Below are positions 1-13,411 of a stretch of DNA of 64,000 nt, piece by piece. The position numbers were made by a program, and so were the translations under genes. The notes under the pieces are model-generated. The model did no database searches and was not told the origin of the DNA. It was given only the letters and a program-made list of their open reading frames with translations. Source of the DNA: Verrucomicrobiota bacterium (GTDB lineage: Bacteria; Verrucomicrobiota; Verrucomicrobiia; Opitutales; Opitutaceae); NCBI GenBank assembly GCA_023399155.1, contig JAEWQP010000002.1:186001-250000 (forward strand). Direction: 5' to 3'. The stretch's first letter is position 1; each line of letters opens with the position of its first letter.

Positions 1-1484
1 TAGAGGGCATTATTGGTGGCGAGGGTGAATCCTGGGTCCGAACCGCGCGAGGGGATCCCCTTGCCTGCTGCGCCTCCGGTCTGGCCGTTGATGAGTCGGA
101 GCCCAGTGAATCCCAGATCGGCCGCTGTGCTGGTGAACGCGACGTAGACGACGCCGTTCCAGTCACTGGCCGGATTGTATCCGGCGATCTTTGACGAGGT
201 CGTTGGTGACTCGATGACTTGCTTGAGCTTGCCCACGTCGAGGTCATAGCACTTCACGCTCTTTGTTCCGTCGGGCCGGCGTCGGTAGTCGCGGAAATAC
301 TTGGGCGTGCTGACCAATCCACTCGGAAGTGTCACGACCGTGCCGTCCTTGCGCTTTGCCGTCACCGTCCCTGAGGCACTGACCTCGATATATAGGCCTG
401 CTTTGCTGGCCATTTTCTGCTTTTCGACTTCGGCATCGTAGTGGGGTGCGGAACTCGGAAGGAGCGGTTCAATGAGTTGATGCCCCGAGTTCACCGGGTC
501 GTAGGAACCGGTGCTCGGATCATCTTCGGCGTAGTCCTTGAATGACGGCGGCGAATAGGTATTGATGCCATGATCTTGGGTCTGGAGATTTCCGTTCCAG
601 CGATTCGTGGCATAGGCAGCGAATGACTTCTCGATCGAGGACGGGACCATCTTGCTGTCCTTCCATACGCCACCGTCCTTCATGTTGAGCAAGGTCCCGC
701 TTCCATTCATGAAATTGACGGGCATCTCCTTGAGCGTTTCAGTATTGTGACTTCCTCCTTTTCCCCCGGTCGGATTCTTCCAGGCGTGGAATACGTCGCC
801 GGCGACGGTGACGGTACCCCGGAAGTTCAGCGAATCCGATCCGGAACCCTGGCATGCGACATAGAGGTCGCCATTGGTGTGGACCGGACCATCGATGTTC
901 ATCAGCGGGCCCGGTGCGATCTCGAGGTCAGGATTGTAGAAGATTGCGTGGGTGAAGAGGGGCACGTCCCGGACCGAGAGGTCGGCGCGTGCATAGGCCG
1001 CGATATCGGGCCCGCCCGCAGGGTCCGTAACAGTCGCCGTTCCGAGCACGGTTATCCGGCGGGCATACACGCGCTTCCCCTTGTCAGGGTCCTGCTCGTT
1101 GCCCGCGACGCTGGGATCGATGAAGGTGAGGGCGGAGAGAGACGGAATGTTGCCGCCATTCACACCCAAGGCGTCGTAGCGGACGTTTTGTGAATAGTAA
1201 CTCTTTGGGGGAACAATCAGTTTATCCGTGCCGCTGGACAGCGCAGAGGCGGTGATATTCGTGCGCGTCTCGAACTTGTCCTTCACCTGTGCCAGCGCGA
1301 ACTCGATGGTCGTCTCGGCTGCGTTTTTTGCTTCCAGCCGGAGCGCAGCGCGATGGTTCATCTTTCGCTCACTCAGCGCAGCCGAAAGGAGGCTGGCGAT
1401 GATGAGCGCGAATGCCATCGTGATCACCACGGCGGTGACAATGGCGGAGCCTTTGATGTTCGGATTTGAGCGGCGCGTTTGCAT
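1..1484 (-). CDS. PilX-like exported pilus/pseudopilus accessory protein, 3' end outside window
   Basis: The frame was checked codon by codon from the ATG at 1484 to the left edge. It has no stop, so at least 494 residues are encoded and the C-terminus is missing. The N-terminus is a short basic stretch, a Gly-Ser, then a hydrophobic segment (about residues 11-35, GSAIVTAVVITMAFALIIAS), as in PilX/type IV pilin-like accessory proteins. It lacks the usual Phe and Glu of classical prepilins. The rest is hydrophilic and contains NIDGPVHTNGDLY, a phrase I associate with large Verrucomicrobia/Planctomycetes proteins of this class. It starts 5 bases after the stop of the upstream pseudopilin gene, so it is probably the third gene of that operon. 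Minor pseudopilus or pilus-tip assembly is inferred. Confidence 0.75.
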   Translation of the reverse strand, partial: MQTRRSNPNIKGSAIVTAVVITMAFALIIASLLSAALSERKMNHRAALRLEAKNAAETTIEFALAQVKDKFETRTNITASALSSGTDKLIVPPKSYYSQNVRYDALGVNGGNIPSLSALTFIDPSVAGNEQDPDKGKRVYARRITVLGTATVTDPAGGPDIAAYARADLSVRDVPLFTHAIFYNPDLEIAPGPLMNIDGPVHTNGDLYVACQGSGSDSLNFRGTVTVAGDVFHAWKNPTGGKGGSHNTETLKEMPVNFMNGSGTLLNMKDGGVWKDSKMVPSSIEKSFAAYATNRWNGNLQTQDHGINTYSPPSFKDYAEDDPSTGSYDPVNSGHQLIEPLLPSSAPHYDAEVEKQKMASKAGLYIEVSASGTVTAKRKDGTVVTLPSGLVSTPKYFRDYRRRPDGTKSVKCYDLDVGKLKQVIESPTTSSKIAGYNPASDWNGVVYVAFTSTAADLGFTGLRLINGQTGGAAGKGIPSRGSDPGFTLATNNAL

Positions 1485-1489
1485 GGTAT

Positions 1490-2101
1490 TCAGCCTCGGG
1501 GGGCCACGGTGAAGTTGTAGGTGCTGACTGCGTTCTTGAGGTTGCTGCCCCGACGCGTGATCTCACCGCGAACGATCACGGTCCGATCGAAGTTGTAGAA
1601 CAATCGGCCGTCACTCAGGCCTCTCGACATTTCCAGGACCTCGTCCCACGTGTTGCGTGTGGAGGTTTCGGGGGCCAGGGTGATCGGATTGCTCGTTTTC
1701 GTCGGAGTACAGTCAACAGTGAATCGTCTGACCGGCCCCGAGTCGCTGCCGCTGGCTGCCCGATAGTAGCCCACCACGCGGATCACCTCCTCCGGATTGG
1801 ATGGATTCGTGTAGACGAAGAGCGCGAAATCGCCCGACTGCTCGACGCCCATCAGCGTCCGGTCATCGAAGGAACGGTAGACCCTGAAATAGTTCGCCTC
1901 GACCGCATTGTCGCTCAGTTCATTCGTGAAGCTTCGCATATCGCGATTCACGAGTTGGCGGCCCAGGTCATAGCGGTAGATCTGGAGACCATGTATGAAG
2001 AAAGCCAGCACGGCCGTCATCAGCACGGAGAAGACACCCAGCGTTACCATGATCTCCGCGAGCGTGAAGCCGCGGCGGAGTGTTCGGGATTGTTTTTTCA
2101 T
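1490..2101 (-). CDS. Prepilin-type N-methylation protein (minor pseudopilin)
   Basis: The 203-residue product has a type III (prepilin) signal: basic leader, then GFTLAEIMVTLGVFSVLM, with the Gly/Phe cleavage site and Glu at mature position 5. Such proteins are cut by the PilD peptidase and assemble into type II secretion or type IV pilus-like fibres in the inner membrane. The frame is open further upstream, but the ATG at 2101 is chosen because it puts the leader at the right length and overlaps the upstream stop as ATGA. The C-terminal part is a soluble globular domain with no specific family that I recognise. It sits between two other pilin-like genes. Confidence 0.85.
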   Translation of the reverse strand: MKKQSRTLRRGFTLAEIMVTLGVFSVLMTAVLAFFIHGLQIYRYDLGRQLVNRDMRSFTNELSDNAVEANYFRVYRSFDDRTLMGVEQSGDFALFVYTNPSNPEEVIRVVGYYRAASGSDSGPVRRFTVDCTPTKTSNPITLAPETSTRNTWDEVLEMSRGLSDGRLFYNFDRTVIVRGEITRRGSNLKNAVSTYNFTVAPRG

Positions 2102-2673
2102 CGGATGTCGGAGCGGATGCAGGAAATGATATCGGAGCGTTGGCGCCAGCCGGAGACAGTGGGTTCGAGCCACGTGTAGCTGATCGATATTAATCGCGCG
2201 GGACCTGAACTGTTCACGGACTCGTTGACCCGCTCGACATACACAGCAAAGGTGACCCGGGAGTCATCGGATGGATCGTTGGGGGTGTTGTTCACGTCGA
2301 GGAGCCGAACGTTTGGGACTTCAGTGGCTTTGGATCGGGGCAGCCGTGAAAGGATGAGTTCATCGTCCGCATCGTCGCCGTTCCCGAACCGCACCTTGAC
2401 CTTTGGAACGGTCGGTTCCGGTACGTCCGACGTCGTCAGTTGGTTGAACGGAAGGCCTTTTAGCTGTTCCAAGTAACCATGGGCGGTCACCTGGGCGGTA
2501 TTCTGCCGCAAGGAGGCTTCGGTCAGCCGTCGTGACTGCATCATCGCTGCAATGGTCGAGGCGGCGACAATCGAGAAGATCCCGAGTCCGATCATCACCT
2601 CGACGAGTGTCATGGCCTGGCGGGTACGCGGGCGGGTGGGGCGCGGGGTTGCTGCGGCTGGAGGCGTCTTCAC
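2098..2673 (-). CDS. PilV/GspI-like prepilin (minor pseudopilin)
   Basis: The 191-residue product has a basic, Pro-rich leader of about 20 residues followed by MTLVEVMIGLGIFSIVAAS, a prepilin signal with Glu at +5 of the mature protein. The residue before the hydrophobic stretch is Ala rather than the usual Gly, so cleavage by prepilin peptidase is likely but not certain. It is the first of three minus-strand pilin-like genes, joined to the next by an ATGA overlap. The inferred role is a minor component of a pseudopilus for secretion or of a type IV pilus. No assembly ATPase or secretin gene is in the window. Confidence 0.8.
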   Translation of the reverse strand: MKTPPAAATPRPTRPRTRQAMTLVEVMIGLGIFSIVAASTIAAMMQSRRLTEASLRQNTAQVTAHGYLEQLKGLPFNQLTTSDVPEPTVPKVKVRFGNGDDADDELILSRLPRSKATEVPNVRLLDVNNTPNDPSDDSRVTFAVYVERVNESVNSSGPARLISISYTWLEPTVSGWRQRSDIISCIRSDIR

Positions 2674-2805
2674 ACCTTCAGTCTACGGCAGCCCTCGTCC
2701 CTGCGTTAGGGGCGGGCGGGCAGGCAATGGCCCCTGTCATCTCGGGCCATCCGGCCCTGAAAGGATTGCTCAGCCCGGAATGAGGTGAATGCGCGGGTCT
2801 GAGAT

Positions 2806-2820
2806 CCCCCGCTTCGGGGA
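2806..2820 (-). terminator. Small GC hairpin after the response-regulator gene
   Basis: A ccccg/cgggg stem with a 3-base loop lies about 60 bases downstream of the response-regulator stop (minus strand), before the pseudopilin genes. No T-run follows, so this is only a weak terminator candidate. Confidence 0.25.
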
Positions 2821-2881
2821 GCGCAACACGCCGGGCACCAGAGGGATCCGTAGCGGAGGGAGAGGCGCCGCGTTCCGGCTC

Positions 2882-3532
2882 CTATCGTCGGGCGGCCACG
2901 AAAAGCGCCACGGCCTGCGAACGTCGCGTGACGTTGAGCTTGTCGAAGATGTTCGCGACGTAGTTTTTGACCGTCTTTTCGCTCAGGCCGAGATCGCTCG
3001 CGACCTCCTTGTTGGTGCGGCCTTCCGCGATGAGGCTGAGCACGCGCTGCTCCTGGGCCGAGAGCGCCGTGAGCGGGTCGGCCGCACCGCCGTGACGAGC
3101 CATGCGCATGACCCGCGCCGTGACGCCGGGATCGAGGATCGAGCGGCCGGCGGCCACATCCAGGATCGCGCGCTCGAGGCCGCGGCCGTCGATCTCCTTG
3201 AGCAGGTAGCCCGAGGCGCCGCTCTCGATCGCGCGAGCCACAAGGGCGTCGTCGACGACGGAGGTGAGAAACAACACCCGCGGTCCCTCCGGAAAGTCCG
3301 GAAGGCGTGCGCAGATGTCGAAGCCCGTGCCGTCGGGCAACCGGATATCAAGGAGCGCGACCTGCGGCCGCAGCGCCTGGATCGCGGCAACGCCGTCGGC
3401 GACCGTCGCCGCCTCGCCGACGATGCGCAGCGATGGCGATGAGCCGAGCAGCGTGCGCAGGCCCGTGCGGACGAGTTCGCTGTCGTCCACGAGCACGACC
3501 GTGACAGGGGTGGCTGCGTCCTGGCTGTTCAT
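2882..3532 (-). CDS. NarL/FixJ-family response regulator
   Basis: The 216-residue product has an N-terminal receiver domain with the acidic pair in VLVDDSE, a phospho-acceptor Asp at about residue 62 (LLDIRLPDG), and the conserved Thr and Lys (LTS, LLKE). A C-terminal LuxR-type helix-turn-helix follows (LTALSAQEQRVLSLIAEGRT, then NKEVASDLGLSEKTVKNYV). It should bind DNA when phosphorylated by the sensor kinase encoded immediately upstream. The ATG at 3532 overlaps the kinase stop as ATGA and is preferred. An in-frame ATG at 3538 is possible. The target genes cannot be told from the sequence. Confidence 0.93.
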   Translation of the reverse strand: MNSQDAATPVTVVLVDDSELVRTGLRTLLGSSPSLRIVGEAATVADGVAAIQALRPQVALLDIRLPDGTGFDICARLPDFPEGPRVLFLTSVVDDALVARAIESGASGYLLKEIDGRGLERAILDVAAGRSILDPGVTARVMRMARHGGAADPLTALSAQEQRVLSLIAEGRTNKEVASDLGLSEKTVKNYVANIFDKLNVTRRSQAVALFVAARR

Positions 3533-4791
3533 GGGCATGGTGAGCCTGTCCGGGGCATCGGGATGTCGCAAGTGATGGTCGAGCCGCGGTCGGGTACGCT
3601 GTGCGTGGATACGGAACCACCGTGGCGCCGCGCGCGGGAGCGCATGTTCTCGAGGCCGTGGCCTGACGAAGCGGGTCCGATGCGTCCGAAACCCCTCCCA
3701 TCGTCGCGAATGATGAGTCGCAGGCCGGCTTCGTGTGCCTCCAGCGAGATGGATACCTCGGAGGCGGCGCCGTGCCGCAGGCTGTTGCTCACGGCCTCGC
3801 GGACGATCTGGAGCAGGTCGGCTTCAAGTTCGTCTCCGAGTCCGGACACGAGCGCGGGATCGATCGAGACGTTGAACCGAGTCACCCGTCCGGAGCCGAG
3901 TTCGCGCGTCAGGACGTCCACCGCCTGCGCAAACGTCTGGTGGCGCAGGGCGTCGGGCGAGAGGCCGCTGATGTAGGCGCGCACATCGCGGATGGTCGTG
4001 TTGAGCGCCCGGGTGACGCCGGAGAGCCGCTCGTCCGCGGTGGCGGGATCGGTCGCGATCAGGGCGCGGGCGGCCTCGAGTGTCAGGCCGGTCGCGTAGA
4101 GCGATTGGATGATGCCGTCGTGAAGGTCCTGCCCGAGGCGGATCCTCTGCTCGAGCGAGCGGGTGAGGAGGAGCTGTTTGATGTTGAGGTCCTCCTCGGC
4201 GCGGAGCCGCTCGGCGCGTTCGCGTTCGAGTTCGGCGCCCTGGCGGACGGACATCGAGGCGAGTTGGCTGAGGTTGTCGAGACCTGCGCGCGCCTGGGCG
4301 CGTTCCAGGCCGTTCGTTTCATCGGCCGAGTCGCGAGTGCGGACAGACCAGAGCAGAAATGCGACGAACACGACAATCACGCCGAGGGCGAGGTAGAGCA
4401 GGCTCGCGGCGATCGCCTGGGTGCTCTCAAGCAGGCGCGCAGCCGGTGGCGCGTTGAACACCACCGTGGCGCGCGACGATCCGTCGGCCCCGGCGAATTC
4501 CCGTGTGAACTGCCAGCGTGACGCATGTGCGGCCGCGTCGGCCTCATCGCCCGTGTGTATCCGTGCATCGAGCACGCGCTCGATCGCGATGATCGCATCC
4601 CCGGACCAGGGCGGCGGGCCGAGGCCCGCGAGTTCGAGAACGGCGGTGAACTGGCGTTCCTTCTGCGCGACCGCCTCGTGCCGCAGCCGCTCGGTCTGGC
4701 GATGCAGGAGCCGCTGGCTGACGACGAGCGCCGCGACGAAGAAGAGCAGCAGGATCGAAAAAAGACCGATCAGGCGGGCAACTCGCTTCAT
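3529..4791 (-). CDS. NarX/DegS-like sensor histidine kinase (HisKA_3)
   Basis: The product is about 420 residues. A membrane segment near the N-terminus (RLIGLFSILLLFFVAALVV) and a second (SLLYLALGVIVVFVAFLLW) flank a periplasmic domain of roughly 110 residues. A coiled linker leads to the HisKA_3 dimerisation domain with the phospho-accepting His at about residue 224 (GQDLHDGIIQSLYATG). The HATPase domain has the N box (IVREAVSNSLRHG) and G boxes (DDGRGFG, GHGLENM). It is translationally coupled to the cognate response regulator. The ATG at 4791 is preferred because it puts the first membrane segment at the N-terminus. The gene diverges from metG. The signal sensed is unknown. Confidence 0.92.
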   Translation of the reverse strand: MKRVARLIGLFSILLLFFVAALVVSQRLLHRQTERLRHEAVAQKERQFTAVLELAGLGPPPWSGDAIIAIERVLDARIHTGDEADAAAHASRWQFTREFAGADGSSRATVVFNAPPAARLLESTQAIAASLLYLALGVIVVFVAFLLWSVRTRDSADETNGLERAQARAGLDNLSQLASMSVRQGAELERERAERLRAEEDLNIKQLLLTRSLEQRIRLGQDLHDGIIQSLYATGLTLEAARALIATDPATADERLSGVTRALNTTIRDVRAYISGLSPDALRHQTFAQAVDVLTRELGSGRVTRFNVSIDPALVSGLGDELEADLLQIVREAVSNSLRHGAASEVSISLEAHEAGLRLIIRDDGRGFGRIGPASSGHGLENMRSRARRHGGSVSTHSVPDRGSTITCDIPMPRTGSPCP

Positions 4792-4944
4792 GGAGGTCGG
4801 GGCGGGAGGGTGTGCGCGGGTCCGGGCCGGGCGCCGGATCATTCAAGCGTGCAAGCCGTTGATAGCAAGAGCATCGGCTGCCGCGCGGCGATTCGCAGTA
4901 TTTTCTCTTCTCCGGGGCGGAATGTCTGCTTGCATGCTGGTCCC

Positions 4945-6474
4945 ATGAAGAAGTTCTTCATCACCACGGCGATCGATTACGCCAACGGCTCTCCACATCT
5001 CGGGCACGCCTATGAAAAGGTGCTGACCGACGTCGTCGCGAGGTTCCGGCGTCTGATGGGTGACGAGGTCTTCTTCCTCACCGGGCTCGATGAACACGGC
5101 CAGAAGGTGCAACAGTCCGCCCGGGCCCGCGGGATCGCGCCCCAGCAGTTCGTCGACGAGATCGCGGTCGAGTTTCGCAACCTCTGTGCGCGGCTCGACA
5201 TTTCCAACGACGCTTTCATCCGCACGACCGAGCCGCGGCACAAGACCGTGGTGCGCGAGATCCTGCAGCGCCTCCACGACAAGGGTGAGATCTACCGCGC
5301 CGAGTACAAGGGCTTCTACAGCACACGACAGGAACAATTCCTGCAGGACAAGGACCGCAACCCCGACGGCTCGTGGCCGGCCATCTACGGCGAGGTGACG
5401 GAGATCACCGAGGCCAACTACTTCTTCAAGCTCCGCGGCTACCAGGAGTGGCTGATCGACTTCCTCAAGAACAACGAGGACTTCGTCTTCCCCCGCTACC
5501 GGCAGAAACAGGTGCTGGAGTTTCTCTCCGAGCCGCTCAACGACCTGTGCATTTCCCGCCCGAAGGAGCGCCTAGAATGGGGCATTCCGCTTCCGTTCGA
5601 CGAGGACTTCGTCACCTACGTGTGGTTCGACGCGTTGCTGAACTACTACTCGGCCGTGGCCGACAAGCCCGGTGTCTGGCCGGCGGCGTTTCACGTCATC
5701 GGCAAGGACATCCTCGTCCCGCCGCACGCCGTTTACTGGCCGATCATGCTGAAGGCAGCGGGCATCGAGCCCCCGCGATCGTTGCTCGTGCACGGCTGGT
5801 GGTCGATCAACGGCGCGAAGATGTCCAAGAGCACGGGCAACTTCGTCGACCCGATTGCCTTCGCCGACCAGTACGGTGCTGACGCGCTGCGCTACTTCCT
5901 CATCCGGGAGATGAGCGTCGGCCAGGACAGCGACTTCTCGAATAACCAGTTCCTCGCCCGCTACAACGCCGAGCTGGCCAACAACCTCGGCAATCTCGTC
6001 AACCGCACGCTCAACATGACGAACCGCTTCGCCGGCGGCGTGCTGCCGGCGGCGGAGGGCGCGGCGGATGCTGAGAGCGAGCTCCAGGCGCTGTGGACGA
6101 AGACGCGCGACGAGGTGATCCGACTCTTCGAGGAGTTTCAGTTTCATGTCGGGCTCGAGCGCACGTTCGCGTTCATCACCGCGACCAATGCCTACATCGA
6201 AAAACGGGCCCCCTGGAAGCTGGGCAAGTCCACGGTGACAGAGGATCAGGCGCTCCTGCGCTCCTCGCTTGCGACGACGGCCGAGGCCCTCCGTCTGGCG
6301 GTGACGCTGCTCGCGCCGGTGATGCCCTCGACCACGGACAAAGTCCTGGGGCTGATCGGCGCAGGCGCGACGGGCTCCTGGCAGGAGCGGCTGGCGTGGG
6401 GCTCGACATTGACCGGTGCCGGGGTCGGGCAGACGGCGATCTTGTTCCCGAAGCCAACCACGTCCGCCTCGTAG
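4945..6474 (+). CDS. metG: Methionyl-tRNA synthetase, short form
   Basis: This 509-residue class I aminoacyl-tRNA synthetase charges tRNA-Met with methionine in the cytoplasm. The HIGH-type signature is HLGH at residues 18-21 (IDYANGSPHLGHAYEKVL) and the KMSKS loop is at 292-296. The connective domain lacks the Cys4 zinc knuckle (it reads STRQEQFLQDKDRN where Cys pairs would be expected), and there is no C-terminal tRNA-binding appendage, so this is the compact, zinc-free form. The frame is open upstream to 4525, but homology begins at MKKFFITTAID, so the ATG at 4945 is taken. It is followed by menF after 142 bases and may be transcribed with it. Confidence 0.97.
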   Translation: MKKFFITTAIDYANGSPHLGHAYEKVLTDVVARFRRLMGDEVFFLTGLDEHGQKVQQSARARGIAPQQFVDEIAVEFRNLCARLDISNDAFIRTTEPRHKTVVREILQRLHDKGEIYRAEYKGFYSTRQEQFLQDKDRNPDGSWPAIYGEVTEITEANYFFKLRGYQEWLIDFLKNNEDFVFPRYRQKQVLEFLSEPLNDLCISRPKERLEWGIPLPFDEDFVTYVWFDALLNYYSAVADKPGVWPAAFHVIGKDILVPPHAVYWPIMLKAAGIEPPRSLLVHGWWSINGAKMSKSTGNFVDPIAFADQYGADALRYFLIREMSVGQDSDFSNNQFLARYNAELANNLGNLVNRTLNMTNRFAGGVLPAAEGAADAESELQALWTKTRDEVIRLFEEFQFHVGLERTFAFITATNAYIEKRAPWKLGKSTVTEDQALLRSSLATTAEALRLAVTLLAPVMPSTTDKVLGLIGAGATGSWQERLAWGSTLTGAGVGQTAILFPKPTTSAS

Positions 6475-6616
6475 CGGGTACGCGACACCGCATGCAAACG
6501 GAACAGGCGCAGGGTCGGAGGATTCGCGGCTCAACTCGGGGCCTTGTCCTGTCCGGGGTCCCGCGGTTCGCGTGGCCGCACGCGCGATTGTTCACCCCTG
6601 CGTCGCGTGGCTTCTG

Positions 6617-8047
6617 ATGAAACTTGTCGCACTCCAGCCCTCTGACATGCAGTCGCGCGAGGCGCTGGTGCGTTTCCTGGAGGAGTGTCGTCGCGTTGCC
6701 GTTGCGGCGGGGCGGCCGCAGTTGGTCAGCATCACGATCGAATCGGAACGGCTCGACCCGCTCGCGGTGCTGGAGTCGATCTACGAGCCCGGTGAGGTGC
6801 ACTTTTACGTCGAGCGGGCTTCCGCCGACATGGCCGTGGCCGGCGCGGAAGCGGTGGTTTCGTTTATGGGCGAGGGGGAGGACCGCTTTGTGCAGGCCGG
6901 TGCATGGGTCGCCGACGTGCTCGACAACACCATCGCGGTCGGGGCCGCAGAGCTTCCCTTTGGCGGGCCCGCGTTCTTTGCCGGTTTCGCTTTCGAGGAT
7001 GTGCAGCCTGCCGGGGCTGAGTTTCCCGCCGCACGCGTCTTCGTGCCCCGCTGGCAGGTGGCCCGGGTGGCTGAGCGGTCCGTCGCAGTCGCAAATACGC
7101 TGGTCAGCGCCGAGACGGACATCGCCACGACCGCGGAACGCATCTGGCGCGCGCGCGCCAAGTTCTCGTCGTTCGATTACACCGAGCCGGCGTTCGACGG
7201 CGCGATCGAGGGCGGTCTTGCCCGCGAGGACGAGGTCGGCGGAGAGGGCTGCTATGCAGCCAGCGTGGGACGGGCCGTGGAGGCGATCGCGGCCGGCCGG
7301 TACCGCAAGGTCGTGCTCGCACGGGCTCGTGACCTGGAGGCAACGACGCAGTTTCACCCGCTCCGCGCCTTGAACGTGTTGCGGCGTCAGTTCCCCGACT
7401 GCTACGTGTTTTCGCTGGGCAGTGGCGGCGGAGCCAGTTTCATCGGGGCCAGCCCGGAGCGTCTCGCAGCCGGTGCGGACGGCAGGCTGCGCACGGAGGC
7501 CCTGGCCGGTTCGGCCCCGCGAGGTCGCACTGCGGTCGAGGACGCGATGCTCGCGCGCCAGCTGCTCGCCAGCGAGAAGGATGTGCGTGAGCAGGGCATG
7601 GTGCTCGAGTCAATCGTGCGCCGCCTGGCGGCCGTCGGGATCACGGCGGTGGACATCGGTCGGCCGCGTGTGCGCCAGCTCCCAAACGTACAGCACCTGT
7701 GCACACCGATCGAAGCGCCTCTGGCGGCGGGTACCGACCTTCTGGGCATCGTCGGCGAACTCCACCCGACACCGGCGGTTGGTGGCACACCCCGCGACGT
7801 GGCGGTGGCGCACATGCGAGCACTCGAACCGTTCGCACGCGGGCTCTACGCGGGCGTGCTCGGATGGGTGACGCATTCGGGCGACGGCGAGTTCTTCGTG
7901 GGTATCCGTTCGGCCCTGATCCAGGGCAACCGGGCGCGGGTCTTCGCGGGAGCGGGGATCGTCGAAGGCTCTGTCCCGGAAAAGGAGCATGCCGAGACGG
8001 AACTCAAGATGCGTGCCCTGCGGGAGGCGCTGCTGGGAGGGAACTGA
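6617..8047 (+). CDS. menF: Isochorismate synthase (MenF/EntC family)
   Basis: The 476-residue product has the C-terminal chorismate-binding domain of the anthranilate/isochorismate synthase superfamily. Diagnostic pieces are YRKVVLAR (general-base Lys about residue 231), FIGASPERL, RTEALAGSAPRG, SEKDVREQ, LHPTPAVGGTP and the C-terminal GAGIVEGSVPEKEHAETELK with the Mg-binding Glu residues. It converts chorismate to isochorismate, the first committed step to menaquinone or catechol siderophores. No other men or ent gene is nearby, so the pathway cannot be fixed from context; menaquinone is the default inference. The ATG at 6617 is chosen because it begins a typical N-terminus. Confidence 0.92.
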   Translation: MKLVALQPSDMQSREALVRFLEECRRVAVAAGRPQLVSITIESERLDPLAVLESIYEPGEVHFYVERASADMAVAGAEAVVSFMGEGEDRFVQAGAWVADVLDNTIAVGAAELPFGGPAFFAGFAFEDVQPAGAEFPAARVFVPRWQVARVAERSVAVANTLVSAETDIATTAERIWRARAKFSSFDYTEPAFDGAIEGGLAREDEVGGEGCYAASVGRAVEAIAAGRYRKVVLARARDLEATTQFHPLRALNVLRRQFPDCYVFSLGSGGGASFIGASPERLAAGADGRLRTEALAGSAPRGRTAVEDAMLARQLLASEKDVREQGMVLESIVRRLAAVGITAVDIGRPRVRQLPNVQHLCTPIEAPLAAGTDLLGIVGELHPTPAVGGTPRDVAVAHMRALEPFARGLYAGVLGWVTHSGDGEFFVGIRSALIQGNRARVFAGAGIVEGSVPEKEHAETELKMRALREALLGGN

Positions 8048-8444
8048 CCGTCTGGCGGATGATTCCGGTTCCGGGTCGGTGCCGGGCGTGAGTTGGCAGA
8101 TTTATGGATACGTGACAGCGGGAGGACTGTCGTCCGTGCGGGCCTACGAACTCTCATCCCGGATGGCGGAATCGACCCGGTCACTGAAATCGTAGGGTCC
8201 CCGCAGTGGGCCTGCGGAGCGCGCTGCGCGTGCCCCATGTCGGCTGCGGGCAACCGAGCGATTCAGGAGCATACGCGGAACGACGTAAGGGTCGTGCAGG
8301 AGCGCGCCCTGCAAAGGCGAAACTGCGGCTGCAGGCGCTTCGCTTTGTCGTCGATTAAGCAAGGGCACAGTGTTCTTTATGGTGGCGCGCGACGTCCCCC
8401 GCGTCGTCTCGGCATCGCCCTGAGGAACGTGCGAATCCCCGCCC
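8048..8444. other. Intergenic, about 400 bases, no gene seen
   Basis: Between menF and the hybrid kinase no frame shows protein-like sequence. A small hairpin (ccgcag/ctgcgg, 8201-8217, 5-base loop, no T-run) is the only structure noted. A promoter for the kinase probably lies here, but no convincing boxes were found. Confidence 0.5.
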
Positions 8445-12521
<4,077 letters not shown>

Positions 12522-12644
12522 CACGTCGCTCCGGAGTTCAGGAGAACCGCGTTGCGCACGGCGCGCACGCGGCAAAGCTGGTGGCATGTTCACTCCGGGT
12601 ATTTTCGGCACACGGCTGTCCGCCAACCGGACCAGGAACCTCCG

Positions 12645-13379
12645 ATGGAAGACGCCGCGCTGATCCTGCCGATCCTGATCTTCATCGCCGCCCTGCTGTA
12701 TTCGACGGTCGGACACGCCGGCGCGTCCGGCTATCTGGCGGCCATGGCACTGTGCGGCGTCGTCCCGGCCCAGATGAAGCCGGCGGCGCTTGCGCTCAAC
12801 ATCCTCGTCGCGGTGATCGGCACCGCGCAGTTTGTTCGCGCCGGGCATTTCCAGTGGCGCCTGCTCTGGCCGTTCATCGTCGCCTCGATCCCGTGTGCCT
12901 TTCTCGGCGGCCGGATCGACCTGGCGCCTCAGGTCTACCGCCCGATCGTTGCCGTGGTGCTGATCGCCAGCGCCGCGCGCATGGCCTGGATCGTGCGGCG
13001 TGTGGACGATGTGGGTACGCCCCCGCCCGTCGCGCTCGCGCTTCCGATCGGCGCGGTCCTCGGCTTCGTGTCGGGGCTGACCGGCGTGGGTGGAGGCATC
13101 TTCCTGAGCCCGCTCTTCCTGTTCTGCCGCTGGGCCGGCACGAAGGCGACGGCGGCGGCTTCCGTGGCCTTCATCCTGGTCAACTCCATCGCCGGGCTCG
13201 TCGGGCACGCCGGTGCCGACCGGAGTTTCCCGCCGCAGCTCGGGTCGTGGGCGCTGGCTGCGGTTGCCGGCGGTGCGATCGGCTCCTGGCTGGGCAGCCG
13301 CAAGGCCGCACCACCCGTGCTGCGTGCGCTCCTCGCGGTCGTGCTCGTCGTCGCCGGCGGCAAGCTTCTACTCGCCTGA
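12645..13379 (+). CDS. TauE/SafE-family sulfite/organosulfonate exporter-like permease
   Basis: The 244-residue product is almost entirely hydrophobic, with about eight predicted membrane helices in two related halves. Family landmarks are YSTVGHAGASGYLAAMALCG near the N-terminus and the mirrored GLTGVGGGIFLSPLFLF in the second half. This family (also TSUP or DUF81) moves small organic or sulfur anions across the inner membrane; the substrate here is unknown. The ATG at 12645 has an AGGA motif about 9 bases upstream and starts just before the first helix. It lies 124 bases after the hybrid kinase on the same strand and ends 33 bases before a convergent gene. Confidence 0.88.
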   Translation: MEDAALILPILIFIAALLYSTVGHAGASGYLAAMALCGVVPAQMKPAALALNILVAVIGTAQFVRAGHFQWRLLWPFIVASIPCAFLGGRIDLAPQVYRPIVAVVLIASAARMAWIVRRVDDVGTPPPVALALPIGAVLGFVSGLTGVGGGIFLSPLFLFCRWAGTKATAAASVAFILVNSIAGLVGHAGADRSFPPQLGSWALAAVAGGAIGSWLGSRKAAPPVLRALLAVVLVVAGGKLLLA

Positions 13380-13411
13380 AGCTCCCCCGGGACGACGACG
13401 TAAGCGCCGGC

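Noticed and set aside
1..2700. Horizontally acquired low-GC island at the pilin genes
   Set aside because: Some lines are near 50% GC by eye, but others in the same genes exceed 60%. The difference may reflect the Thr/Asn/Lys-rich proteins encoded rather than transfer.
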